From assembly GCA_951640165.1 (NCBI GenBank), contig OX621260.1:15766001-15830000 (forward strand): DNA of 64,000 bases, in the 5' to 3' direction. A program made the translations under genes and the position numbers. Shown piece after piece: positions 19,930 through 29,743 of the stretch. Origin of the DNA: Pseudoips prasinana (lineage: Eukaryota > Arthropoda > Insecta > Lepidoptera > Nolidae). Position 1 is the stretch's first letter; each line of letters begins with the position of its first letter. The notes under the pieces were generated by a model. The model made no database searches, was not told where the DNA came from, and saw nothing but the letters and a program-made list of their open reading frames with translations.

Positions 19930-21211
19930 GGTCTTTACCTATGAAATTGCCGTTTTGTATGAAAAAATTTAAACGAATTTTTTTCATGAATTTTTTTATT
20001 TGTATTAATCGAAGTAACCACCCATGCAATCAATGCATCTTTGCCATCGCAGTGGCAGTTTATTGATGCCCTTCTTAAAGAAATCAGCTGGACGGGAGGC
20101 AACAAATTCTTCAAAGGCATTTTGTACTGCCTCTCGGGTATTGAATTTTTTTCCCGCCAAGAAGTTATCCAAATTCTGGAAAAAGTAGTAGTCTGTAGGC
20201 GCAAGGTCTGGTGAGTAGGGCGGATGACGGAGAGCTTCCAACCCCAGTTCTTGCAACTTGGAGACCGTCTGCTGTGCAGTATGAGGTCGCGCGTTGTCGT
20301 GCAGGAGCAGCGGAGACGAGCGATTGACCAATGCTGGTTGGAGATGCGCCAGCTTCTCCATCATTGTGCTCAGTTCTTCACAGTACACATCTGCAGTAAT
20401 GCTCACCCCGTTTGGTAAGAAGCTGTGATGAATCACACCGGCGCTAGACCACCAAACAGTGACCATCACTTTTCTAGGGGTAAGTTTTCGTTTAGGGCAT
20501 TGTTTAGGTGCTGAACCAGGATCCAACCAACTTGCTGAGCGCTTGCAGTTATCAAACAGAATCCATTTTTCATCGCAGGTAACAATGCGGTTCAAAATTC
20601 CTTCATTTGTGTGTCTGTTGAGCAGTGCAAGGCACGTCTCGACGCGTACTTCGCGCTGGCGATCATTGAGTTCGTGGGGCACCCATTTGTCAAGCTTTTT
20701 TACCTTGCCAATTTGACGCAAATGGACCAATATTGTTTTGACGCTAACGTCGAAAGCTGCTGCTAATTCAGCCGTAGATTGTGTATCATCAGCTTCCACA
20801 ACCGCCTTTAATTCGTCATTGTCGACCAAAGTCTTCGGACGACCGCGAGGTTCATTTTTCAGGTCGAAATTTCCAGAACGGAAGCGAGCAAACCAATAAC
20901 AGGTGGTGCGTTGGTTTGTAGTGTTAGCTCCGTAAACGTCGTTGATGTTGCGTGCCGCTTGTGCCGCGTTGCTGCCACGACGGTACTCATATTCCATAAT
21001 TACTCGAATTTTTAACGTATCCATGATGACGAAAAAGATTGAAATGCGATGAAAATGTAACACTAATCAATAAAGAAATGACTACTTTTGGAAAAAAGAA
21101 TCCATGTTTTTAAAATAAAATTAATTTGAAATTAGAATTCTTAGCCAAACAAAAATTATTTTGATTTGAAATGGCCAGTACTGCAGAACGGCAATTTCAT
21201 AGGTAAAGACC
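19930..21211 (-). mobile_element. Complete mariner transposon
   Basis: 1,282 bp, flanked by TA dinucleotides (19928-19929 and 21212-21213). The terminal inverted repeats begin GGTCTTTACCTATGAAATTG and are identical for 25 bp. Length, TA duplication and the DD34D transposase inside all fit the mariner family. Confidence 0.95.
20005..21063 (-). CDS. Mariner transposase, intact frame
   Basis: The frame gives 352 codons. The likely start is the second Met, codon 14 (MDTLKIR), giving 339 residues, the usual length for mariner; the extra 13 codons look like leader. N-terminal helix-turn-helix regions cover residues about 15-120 (RGRPKT linker near 73). The linker WVPHEL lies at 127-132. The catalytic triad is D164 in TCDEKW, D256 in LLLHDNARPH and D291 in SPDLAPTD, with exactly 34 residues between the last two (DD34D). 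It cuts and pastes the element at TA dinucleotides in the nucleus. No stop, frameshift or missing catalytic residue is seen, so activity is possible. The sequence resembles the cecropia subfamily, from memory and not from a search. Confidence 0.93.
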   Translation of the reverse strand: MLHFHRISIFFVIMDTLKIRVIMEYEYRRGSNAAQAARNINDVYGANTTNQRTTCYWFARFRSGNFDLKNEPRGRPKTLVDNDELKAVVEADDTQSTAELAAAFDVSVKTILVHLRQIGKVKKLDKWVPHELNDRQREVRVETCLALLNRHTNEGILNRIVTCDEKWILFDNCKRSASWLDPGSAPKQCPKRKLTPRKVMVTVWWSSAGVIHHSFLPNGVSITADVYCEELSTMMEKLAHLQPALVNRSSPLLLHDNARPHTAQQTVSKLQELGLEALRHPPYSPDLAPTDYYFFQNLDNFLAGKKFNTREAVQNAFEEFVASRPADFFKKGINKLPLRWQRCIDCMGGYFD

Positions 21212-21489
21212 TAATATTACACTTGGTAAAAAATAAAAATGCCCCTGAAAAATATACCAGCGTCCATACATTGTAATACCCAATCACCTGGCATGCCAGT
21301 AGAATAATTAATTCCCCAAACACTAGATTTCTGCAGCTAACCGTAACCCCTACTCTGTTTTTTTTTATCTATTATAAATTTAGGGGCTTTTGGTCACAAT
21401 ACGACCATGCCTGGGGCTGGCATGGTCCTATTGTGCATAACATAAAACAATAAAAGCTTTACACTATTCGGAATTCAACACCTTATGTA

Positions 21490-21624
21490 CAGACGCCAGC
21501 ACATCCAGCTACCACAATCTGTCAAATTTCTTTTATAGATTTTCAACTTTACCACAAAAGCATAAGGTTTACTTTCAATTGGGCAAGTTTGACAGATTGG
21601 AGTAGCTTGATGTGCTGGCGTCTG
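21490..21624. repeat. Palindromic MITE, family M1
   Basis: 135 bp flanked by TA, with ends CAGACGCCAGCACATCCAGC and the near-perfect reverse complement, plus an inner inverted 'aatctgtcaaattt'. Two further copies are at 42067 and 44109. TA flanks suggest Tc1/mariner-type mobilisation. Confidence 0.8.
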
Positions 21625-21777
21625 TACTATTTTATAAAGTAAGATCGCTGCATTCGAGACAGGCTCCGATAATATGCTTTGAATAAAACCAACATCTATC
21701 AAATTAATTTTGTAGGTATTCATCAGCGCCTCTAACCCCTACTCTGTGGTTTCATCTTTGTAGAATTGAGTCTTTTT

Positions 21778-21870
21778 ATTCCAGGGGCCCCCTGAACTCT
21801 GGCCCGAGCCTCAGGTATTATCGCTACTGGTTGAGAGCGTCATGCGTTAGCCAACTGCTCAGAAGGTAAT
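21778..21870 (+). repeat. LINE T2 tail fragment
   Basis: 'ggggccccctgaactctggc' and 'tggttgagagcgtcatgcgt' match the start of the T2 tail at 12585. Confidence 0.5.
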
Positions 21871-21879
21871 GTTTGTGAG

Positions 21880-22102
21880 TTTGGGACGTTGTAAGGGTAT
21901 CTGGATCTACTGAACTGATTTTCACAATTATTTCACCAATAGAAAGCTACGTTATTGTGGAGTGTCATAGGCTAAAAAATTCAAAATTAATAACGCATCT
22001 TTACTTAAACTTGAATAATGTAATCCAAGTTGCGGGACAATCGGGCAAGGACAAAATACACATTTATAACGCGGAACGAAGTCCGCGGGCACTGCTAGAT
22101 TT
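21880..22102 (+). mobile_element. Helitron-like element, third 3'-end type
   Basis: Ends 'cggaacgaagtccgcgggca' then CTGCTAGA. The inverted GCGGA...TCCGC forms the hairpin upstream of CTAG. The 5' end is not clear. Confidence 0.45.
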
Positions 22103-22112
22103 TCATAAAAAT

Positions 22113-22495
22113 ATAGGTAAATAATGAAATTTATTCAGCACTTGGGTATTTACATGCACTTGTACTTGTCAAGCTCACAATGTATTACATAAACACAGTT
22201 TAAAAACAGTAATTAAAGCAACAAAATATTTTTAATTAGTCCGTCCGTGCGGTCTGTTTCGTCACATATATTTTTAACATCCTTAAATAAATAATAAATA
22301 GCAAGTTACTAAGCTATTATTGTTACATTTAGCAATTGTATATTAAAATTAAAGAATTGAAAACAACGAGCAGTTGGCTAGCGCAAAAGGCTCTCAACTA
22401 GTAGCTTAATTTAAGCGACTAATACCTGAGGGCACCCTTATGGGGTTCGGGCCACAGCTCAGGCAGCCGCTGAAGTAAAAAGATGGAATTCGAAA
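22113..22495 (-). repeat. LINE T2 tail, reverse orientation
   Basis: The minus strand reads as at 12585: 'ggctgcctgagctgtggccc' through 'gcggacggact' to 'aagtgctgaataaatttcat'. Confidence 0.65.
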
Positions 22496-22499
22496 TGGG

Positions 22500-23095
22500 G
22501 GTCAGATCATTTGCATGGGTTTAATGATCACGTGTTAAGGGGGCAACCCGATCCTCGCCGCTGAGGATACTACCCTAGCTAGCATGCGGCTTTCTCTTGC
22601 TACCTAGGTGGACGACCCCAAGAAGAAAGCCACAAAGAAACTCCGGGGTTGCTTTATTCGTCTTCTTTTGCTTTTTGTTTCCGATTTTTTTTATATCTTT
22701 TTTTATAACTTTGTTTTTTGTTTTTACATTGTGATTGGCTGTTATGTGGGCTAATGCACGCACAGAACTGATGACATCTAGTTAATCAAAATAATTGTGA
22801 GGTAATTAACAATAACATTCCATTTCACTCAAGCAATTAAAATAACCTCTTGCAAGATGAACAAACGGTGGGTGCATCCTCGCACATTTACAAAATTAAC
22901 AAGTCACACAAAGTCGACTAAAGGCGTATGAGAAAAAAATTGTACCCCAGCAGCAGTTCGACCAGTTACCGCAAGCAGCACCCGTTCACGAGTATGACGT
23001 GAGGGCCAGCCATCGCCTCCCTCGCCATATTAGAGGGAAGGAAATGACCCACAATGGGAGCATGACGAGCTTATAGCGGAAGAGCTTACTTAATT
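22500..23095. other. Unassigned, moderately GC-rich segment
   Basis: Has 'cccgatcctcgccgctgagg' and 'gccatcgcctccctcgccat', of a kind seen in LINE 5' regions, but no RT or gag motif. A 62-codon Lys-rich minus frame at 22575-22763 is not convincing. Confidence 0.3.
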
Positions 23096-23099
23096 TACA

Positions 23100-23283
23100 A
23101 ACAGTAACTAAATAACTTGTTAATTATTTAAATATTTCTTAACAGATTATGTGATAAAACAGACTGCACGGACATACTACCTATAAAATCTAGTTACTTT
23201 AATATTGATCCTGTATTGTGAGCTTGACAACTCCAATTGTATGTGGACATCCAAGTCCTGAATAAATTTAATTATTTTATTAG
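23100..23283 (+). repeat. LINE T2 tail
   Basis: 'aaacagactgcacggacata' and 'tcctgaataaatttaatta' match the end of the T2 family. Confidence 0.6.
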
Positions 23284-23394
23284 CTGCAACAAATTGCTGA
23301 GAGATTAGTATCTATTGAGACTGGCTGTCGTGGCCGAAATTTGACCAGAAAAACAAAGAGTTTCCCTCTTTGCCTGGCCTGCCTAGGAAAACTT

Positions 23395-23610
23395 ACAATT
23401 AAACAATAACTTAATACAAGCTAGCTAAATATCACTACTATTATAAAATAAATTGTATAAATGTTTTAACATTCCATGTAACTAAATATCTGTAATAAGC
23501 AACTAGAAATAATAACTGTATTACAACATACATGTTCTGACTATTTACAAGCGCTTTTTTAAAGTCTACGTGAATAAAAACCTTTTTTATTTTATTTTAT
23601 TTATTTTAAA
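23395..23610 (+). repeat. LINE T1 tail
   Basis: Contains 'catgttctgactatttacaa' and the end 'tacgtgaataaaaacc' plus (TTTTA)n. Confidence 0.65.
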
Positions 23611-24325
23611 CAAAACAAAACAGCTTTTCTATAAAACAAAATACTCAACTTAAAACAAACTAAAATAATAATATCCGGGGACATTATTCACATACGGCCA
23701 TCAGACATATTAAATATATTATTATATTACATACTAGATGTGTCCCGCGGTTTTACCCGCGTTAAATTTTATAAATTATCAGAGCTCCTCCCCCGTAGTT
23801 GATAGCGTGATAATATGTAGCCTATATGTTGACCCGATTTATTCCATTCTAATACCAAAAACTAATACCACTGGTATTTGTTTCAACTCATATTTTTTTT
23901 CTATTCCGAACGGATACCACTTTTTAAATAATTTAATTTAATGTACGAACGAATACCAACAACTTGAATTTGGTACAGTCAGCGCAGTCAAACCTAATCA
24001 AAGTAAATTTGTTTTTCAATATTTTTATGTAATCGTAATATAATGCTTAAAACTTTCCAAATTCACTTCACTCCAATATTTTTACAAAGGTTAGCATAGG
24101 TAAGAGTAGTTTTAGTGAATCATCTTGCTATTTTTTTTACCTGCGAGAAAGGGTGAGTTTGCTCTATTGTTCCAAAATTCGAAACAACCAATCAGAGTCA
24201 AGTGTGACTGGAATGTTGTGCTTTGACTCGGAGAGAAATTTTATCTACATAAATTCCTCAGTACATTTCCGTGCGGTGGCGGTGGCGTATTGGTATCAGA
24301 GTGACAGTGATTTTTATTTATTAAG

Positions 24326-24464
24326 TGAGTATATTAATTTGTTCTTTTGTATAATTTACTTCTCTTTATTAAAATTTGTGTTATTTAAAATACCTATTAT
24401 TTGATTTTTTTTATCATAATCCAATCAAATGTAAAAGTTACATACAATATATAATTTTTTTTAG
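24326..24464 (+). other. Candidate 5' UTR intron of the MULE gene
   Basis: A donor-like 'attaagtgagta' at 24321-24332 and an acceptor 'aattttttttag' ending at 24464, three bases before the ATG, suggest a leader intron. Consensus-based only. Confidence 0.35.
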
Positions 24465-24466
24465 AT

Positions 24467-24661
24467 ATGTCTGAGGAAGCTGATAATCAGCCCTCAACAT
24501 CTTCGGGAAAAACAGGAAGCTTGACTTTCATAACAAGAAATGGTGGCTTGGTTTTAATGAGAGCTGGTTACCAGTACACAAAAAAAAGGGAAAATAAAAA
24601 TGGATGGACCCATTGGAGATGTGTGAATGTTAAAGAGTGCAGTGGATCTTTACAGATAAAG
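24467..24661 (+). CDS. MULE protein exon with FLYWCH zinc finger (N-terminal)
   Basis: ATG at 24467 opens 65 codons up to AAG|GTATGT, a strong donor in phase 0. After a Ser/Thr-rich start comes a FLYWCH-type finger: FITRNGGLVL, then GYQY, then W-x-C in HWRC and C in KECSG. The His-Cys half (HSC) is supplied by the next exon after splicing, which restores the full Cys2-His-Cys/His ligand set. FLYWCH fingers bind DNA and are common N-terminal domains of Phantom/MULE transposases, probably recognising the TIR. The clean completion of the finger across the splice junction is the main evidence that the intron is real. Confidence 0.75.
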
Positions 24662-25569
24662 GTATGTTACCAACTTCTTACATAGAGTTTAACTGGCTTA
24701 TTTATAATGGATTAGTGGAGCTTTATACGGCCTTTGTAGGAAGCTTGTTAAAAAAATGGTATTCATAATCGTATTTTAGAGGTAAAAACCACTCTTTATT
24801 TCTCCATTAAAGTTAATTTGATTTAAAGAAGCCATGACCCTTCTTTAAACGTTCGTTAACAATAAAATGGCCGACATCAATTCTATTCTATTTCTTTAAA
24901 TGGCAATTAGTACCGATGCCGTTGTCGACAATTCTGCCATTGTCAAAAGTGAATTGGAATAGCAAGAGTAAAAAAAAACCACTAGATAAACAAAAAAAAA
25001 GGGAAACAAATGGCCGACATCGATCAGTTGTTTCATGTTTGACGTTCGGTTTACAATGTCAGTCAGTTAGTTTTAAAATACCTACTTTAAAATCCCTACA
25101 TAGCATTGTGGTTGTAGGCGTATAAAATTGTATTAGCAGAGATTCGATGCATTTTATCTGGATGACGAAGAATTTCGTAAATGGTACAGTTTTTCCAAAG
25201 AAACGGCTGCTTTTATAATTAATTTAGTCGGTGGTGTGGTACTTCACCAGAATTACAAGTATTAACGGCAACGGCCTTTGCCGCTTTTTCCCAGATTGCA
25301 TGATAACAAATTCAACAAATTGTTCAAAAAGACTAGGTAGTTTCTATTTACCATACTATCCCATACTGAGCTGCAAATTGCAAAAAACTTACGATAATTT
25401 GAATTTTGCGGGCCACCCTGGAGCATCCACCTTAAAACATGTTTTAACTAATGAAGTTTTATACCTTCGGTAAGCGTTATATTATGAATAAGACAGTTAG
25501 TGTTCCGTCTTTCAATATGTATTTTTATCCGAAAACTATTTTGCTAAAGCTATTTTGTTGTCCTCACAG
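24662..25569 (+). other. Intron of the MULE gene
   Basis: 908 bp from GTATGT at 24662 to the acceptor tgttgtcctcacag ending at 25569. Both sites match consensus and join in phase 0, with Lys65 followed by Asp. The intron holds a Harbinger-like transposase remnant (25136-25450). Confidence 0.7.
25136..25450 (+). pseudogene. PIF/Harbinger-like transposase remnant
   Basis: The plus strand reads FYLDDEEFRKWYSFSKET followed by a hydrophobic stretch, then after a frameshift SPELQVLTATAF, and after a gap QQIQQIVQK. These match, in order, the N-terminal helix-turn-helix region of Harbinger/HARBI1-type transposases (x-EFxxxFRxxKET, PxxQVLxALxFxA, SRIV). Several shifts and stops show it is dead. It lies within the MULE intron, so either a Harbinger inserted there or the segment was captured. 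No TIR was delimited. Confidence 0.5.
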
Positions 25570-26762
25570 GATGGCAATATTTCCAATGAGAAAAATCATA
25601 GCTGCGAGCCCGATGAATTCAAAAATGTAATGGCAAAAAAGCTGGATGATTTAAGAGATAAAGTGATGAAGTCTGATTTCGCCCCAATACCAAACATATA
25701 TAACAAATTCAAATCACAATTCTGCGCTACTGAATCAGATTTGGTGAGAAATATCCCATCGTTTGCAAACATCAAATCAAAATTGTATTATGCAAGAAAC
25801 AACGCAGCTGGTGTAAAAAAAATTAAATGTAAATCAATTGATGAAGTAGAAGTTCCATTACAATTTAGAGATTTTTTGTTTTACGATTATAAAGATGAGT
25901 CTTCCAATACCCGAATAATAATCTTGGTCAGTCCAAATCAACTAGAGAAAATTCCGAGCATTAAATTTTTTGAAAGCGACGGAACATTCGATTGCACCCC
26001 TGAGCCTTTTGTGCAGTTATATACTATCCACGGAGATCTGGGAAGTGACGAAGATCACACTCGTATAGTTCCTCTTATTTATGTTTTACTTAACAAAAAA
26101 ACAGAAGAAACATACAAAAAATTATTTGAAATTTTGAAACAAAACATTCCTGGGTGGGAACCCGTAAAATTTTTAACAGATTTTGAACTAGCCGCAATGA
26201 ACGCCATTACAATTGTTTTTCCGTCAGTTGTGATTAAAGGATGCTACTTTCATTATTCCAAAAATGTATGGAAAAAAGCAAAACAGTTGGATCTGATTCT
26301 ATCACCCAAAGACATGTAAGACTTTCAGCTTTACTGCCTTTACTTCCTCGTAAATTCATATCAGAAGGATGGTGCTACATAATGGAAGACTGTCCTGATA
26401 CTGACGCCATTCAAACATTTAATGACTACATGGTGTCACAATGGCTAGAGAACGAGAGTTTTGTAGACATTTGGTGCGTTCATGGTGAACGCCATCGAAC
26501 CACAAATGCCGTAGAATCTTGGCATAAGAAATTAAACTCGGCTGTGCCAAAGAATGCTAATTTATATCAGCTTCTGAACGTGCTGAAAGAGGACGCAGAT
26601 TTACAAATAGTGGTTGTTACTCAATATAAATTAAACGCACCCCCCGCAAAACGATGTGCACAGACAACTATTATGAAAAATTCGTGGATCACATACGTAA
26701 CTGACCAACTCCTCAAAAACAAAATCTCCGTAGGTCACTGCTTAGAAAAATTAAGGGTTTAG
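25570..26762 (+). pseudogene. MULE transposase exon, one frameshift
   Basis: The frame continues from the intron with DGNISNEKNHSCEPDEF, completing the FLYWCH finger, then the MULE DDE domain: FFESDGTFDC (first catalytic Asp) and LTDFELAAMNAI (second Asp), followed by GCYFHYSKNVWKKAKQL, the characteristic C-x2-H region. That frame stops at 26319. The +1-shifted frame carries on with RHVRLSALLPLLP, EGWCYI and TNAVESWHKKLN (the glutamate in the last is the likely third acidic residue) to a stop at 26760-26762. A single indel near 26300 therefore breaks an otherwise complete transposase. Mutator-type transposases cut and paste with 8-10 bp duplications. Confidence 0.8.
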
Positions 26763-26821
26763 CTACTAATTGTTGAAATATAAGAAATTATTTACACGTC
26801 ATTTAGCTGATTATACTAATA

Positions 26822-27430
26822 GTTGATTTTCTGTGATATTTTATAATTCTTAGATTATAAGTGAATTATTCATATATGACGTTTTTGCAAAAAAAAATTG
26901 CTGATTCATTGCTATATAGGTGAAGAATGACTGATTTGATTAAACAAAAAGTTGATTTTCTGTGAAATTTTACATTGTTAGGTAAGGTTAGAATTCATTG
27001 CAAAAAAAATTGCTGATTCATTGCTATGTAAGTGATGAATGACTGATTTGATTATACAAAAAGTTGATTTTCTGTGATATTTTATAATTGTTAGATTTAA
27101 AGTGAATTTTTCATATTAGATATTATTGCAAAAAAAAAATGCTGATTCATTGCTATGTAGGTGATGAATGACTGATTAGATTATACAAAAAGTTGATTTT
27201 CTTGTGATTATTTTACAATTGTTAGATAAAAAGTGATTTATTTTTGTTAAAAATTTACCTGACATAGTTGTTATGAGATAGGTAGACGTGAATAATTACG
27301 TACCTGTCTAATAATAACTATGTCAGATAAATTTCAATATAAATTAAGAGTTAATTTTTTGAGATATTTTGTAATTTTTAGATTGTAAGTAAATTCTTCC
27401 TGTTTGATGTTTTTGCAAAAAAAATATTAT
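26822..27430 (+). repeat. Tandem repeat block in the MULE 3' region, with a hairpin insertion
   Basis: About four and a half units of 112-129 bp start with 'gttgattttctgtgatattt' at 26822, 26950, 27062, 27191 and (decayed) 27348. A roughly 83-bp imperfect palindrome (27249-27331, 'cctgacatagttgttat' and inverse) interrupts the fourth unit. Subterminal repeats in MULEs are often transposase sites; that role is inferred. Confidence 0.75.
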
Positions 27431-27954
27431 ACAGGTATAGAGAGGAACTAAAATTATATTAAAGTTGATTATTTAAGTGATATTTTATCATTGAACAAGA
27501 CGTTTGCTAACAAAATTTGATTTTTTTGGAGTTATCTGTTTTTTTTTTCAATTAAAGGTCTTATATTTACATACAAAGCATTTTTACTGACTGTACCTTA
27601 TATCTTTGAACTTGTTTTGGTATTAGTTTAAACAATGGTATCGGTTCGGAATAGAAAAAAAATATGAGTTGAAACAAATACCAGTGGTATTAGTTTTTGG
27701 TATTAGAATGGAATAAATCGTTGACCCGACCTCTTAGTAATATTCATGCAAAATTTGAAGTAAATCCATGCAGTACTTTTCGAGTTTAGCCCGGACATAC
27801 ATACAAACAAACATACAGACAAAAATTCTAAAAACTATATTTTTGGCTTCGATGTCGATAGTAGATCACGCCCCAAGTATCCTTTTAAAAAAATATTCAA
27901 TGTACAGTTTTGACTTTCCTACGATTTTATTATATGTAATAGATATTGATTTTC

Positions 27955-28102
27955 CTTTGTAAATACATACTTATAGAGATAATTACACCCAGACTCAGGA
28001 TAAACAGACATGTTCATGCACACAAATATCTGTCTTGAGTGGGAATCGAACCCATGACCTGCGGCGTGAAAGGCAGTTACCAACCATGGCAACCGGCCGC
28101 AA
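27955..28102 (-). repeat. SINE-A copy, head and body
   Basis: The minus strand has B-box 'gggttcgattcccactcaag' and body 'gtgcatgaacatgtctgttt'. It abuts the split Helitron. Confidence 0.7.
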
Positions 28103-28228
28103 CCGTAAAAGCATAAAACTATTTCAGCTTTACACTAAAATAATCGATACAATGCAAAACGAAAATAAAGAAATACGGATTGAATTGAAAACGTTCCGCC
28201 TTTTTGTTGACTCTTGAAACACTGTGTA

Positions 28229-29026
28229 AGGGCATGCAAAACCGGTTTTCAAATCAGCCAAAATTTAACGATTTTTGCAAACCGGTTTTGAGAGCCAAAA
28301 CCGGAGCTCAGCTCCGGTTTTCCCATTATTGAGTAACAATTAACATTTTCATTTTTATCAGCATTTTTTTCGAACACTCTATATAATTAATTTTGAGGCA
28401 TCAAATGTACCAAAATAAAAAGTTCGCTGTCTGATCGAATGTTGGATGCACTTATATTCTTGAGATCACATTATCAAGAACAGCGATATCTTGAAAACAA
28501 GTGATTTATGCTTTATTTAAATAAGTATACATAGTTGATTATTGTTCTCTTGTTTAGTGCAATATAAATCATATTATAAATAGGTAATGTTATTTTGTAG
28601 TTCGTCTTCAAAGTTACAAAAATGTTGATGTTTTTGGTAATTGTGGGTGGCTGTGTTTAATATTTGAAGATGGCTGATTGTGTTTTCTATGTTTCAAATA
28701 TATTATTTTTGATAGCAGACTTAATAGGTACCAAAAATACCAAAAACTTACTTGTTGTTGATTTGATCTCAGTTTATAAAAATCTTTATACTATTATAAG
28801 TTCATTGTTATCTGTACAATTATTATGGTTTGGATTACAAAGAAATGTATCATACAATTTGTTTTATTTTTAGACTTAGTGGGTATTTAAAAAAAATGGT
28901 GTTTTTTTTTAAATTATACTTCATTCGATTTTTTTGCTTAAACCGGAACTAGCTCCGGTTTTCGGTTTTGGTCCCAAAAAACGATGTTCAAAAGTTTGAT
29001 GACTTTCCGGTTTTGCATGCCCTATG
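28229..29026. mobile_element. Non-autonomous hAT-like element with AACCGG-rich ends
   Basis: The ends are GGGCATGCAAAACCGG and its inverse. Additional inverted 'aaaccggagc/gctccggttt' motifs lie inside each end. The flanks 'tgtgtaa' and 'tatgtaa' may be an imperfect target duplication. The middle is AT-rich, and its 69-codon frame (28664-28873) has no recognisable domain. Confidence 0.6.
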
Positions 29027-29035
29027 TAACAAACA

Positions 29036-29085
29036 GTTTTGTCACTTTGTATTAACTATTGATAGTTAATACAAAGTGACAAAAC
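29036..29085. repeat. Near-perfect 50-bp palindrome
   Basis: 24-bp arms (gttttgtcactttgtattaa and onward) around a 2-nt loop, directly beside the hAT-like element. Confidence 0.9.
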
Positions 29086-29177
29086 GGATTTTTTTTTTTT
29101 AAAAATGTAATAACCAATTGTCACTTTCATCGCTTACACAGCCGTGCGTCTAAATGATCCCATAGTACATATATAAT

Positions 29178-29295
29178 ATAATATCCTGGGACATTATACA
29201 CACGGCCATCTGATCCCAAACTAAGCAGAGCTTGTCCTATGGAAACCTGATAACTGATATACTACATAATATACTATTTTTCTTTTGTAAATATG
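29178..29295 (-). repeat. SINE-A 3' half
   Basis: Carries 'gatcccaaactaagcagagc' and 'cacacggccatct', the reverse of the SINE-A tail. It leads into the inverted duplication. Confidence 0.65.
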
Positions 29296-29298
29296 TAT

Positions 29299-29743
29299 TT
29301 GACCCGGGATTGGAACCCAGGACCTCAGGTTGAACACGCTACCGCTAGACCAACGAGGATAATGAGTGTATAGATATCTCGTTTCATACTCTGTAAACGG
29401 ACCTGTTGGTGTGGTTGGTAGATACGCTGCCTCTCACGGCGCAGGTCGTGGGTTCGATTCCCACCCAGGACAGATACTTGTGTGCATGAACATGTCTGTT
29501 TGTCCTGAGTCTGGGTGTAAATTATCTATATAAGTACATACTTATATAGAAAAATTTCTGTCCTGGGTGGGAATCGAACCCACGACCTGCGCCGTGAAAG
29601 GCAGCGTATCTACCAACCACGCCAACAGGCCCGTTTATAGAGTATGAAACGAGATATCTATACACTCATTATCCTCGTTGGTCGTTGGTCTAGCGGTAGC
29701 GTGTTCAACCTGAGGTCCTGGGTTCAAATCCTGGGTCGGGCCA
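29299..29743. repeat. Large inverted duplication made of two SINE heads
   Basis: The arm at 29299-29473 (SINE-B head on minus, then SINE-A head on plus) is the near-perfect reverse complement of 29563-29743. The roughly 88-nt centre contains the SINE-A body 'gtgcatgaacatgtctgttt'. The right arm has a small duplication, 'cgttggtcgttggtc'. There are only a few mismatches over about 176 bp. Confidence 0.85.

Larger units (their letters stand above)
23836..27719 (+). mobile_element. MULE transposon (FLYWCH/Phantom-like) with 76-bp perfect TIRs
   Basis: 3,884 bp. Both ends read GATTTATTCCATTCTAATAC inwards and stay identical for about 76 bp. The flanks show GTTGACCC on both sides (23828-23835 and 27720-27727); up to 10 bp could be shared because GA follows on both sides. 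Inside are a FLYWCH-finger exon, an intron, a MULE transposase exon and a 3' tandem repeat block. It sits in a Helitron-like element whose intact relatives confirm the target site. Confidence 0.9.
23734..27945 (-). mobile_element. Helitron-like element (Hel-B) split by the MULE
   Basis: The minus-strand 3' end (CTAG complement at 23734-23737, 'cccgcggttttacccgcg') is at 23734-23835. The 5' part resumes at 27728 and runs to about 27945 ('cctacgattttatta'). The MULE occupies the gap. Intact relatives at 8203 and 52306 show the uninterrupted order. Confidence 0.65.

Noticed and set aside
20224..20716. Plus-strand frames within the mariner
   Set aside because: Shadows of the transposase on the minus strand.
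22575..22763. 62-codon Lys-rich minus frame
   Set aside because: Low-complexity translation of a T-rich plus strand; no domain.
26822..27245. CRISPR-like regular repeats
   Set aside because: Units of 112-129 bp repeat along their whole length with no unique spacers; eukaryotic context inside a transposon.
29675..29743. Possible tRNA gene (A and B boxes, terminal stem-like gcc)
   Set aside because: The anticodon arm is not clear, the sequence continues into a SINE body, and the same head recurs at 35855; best read as a SINE head.
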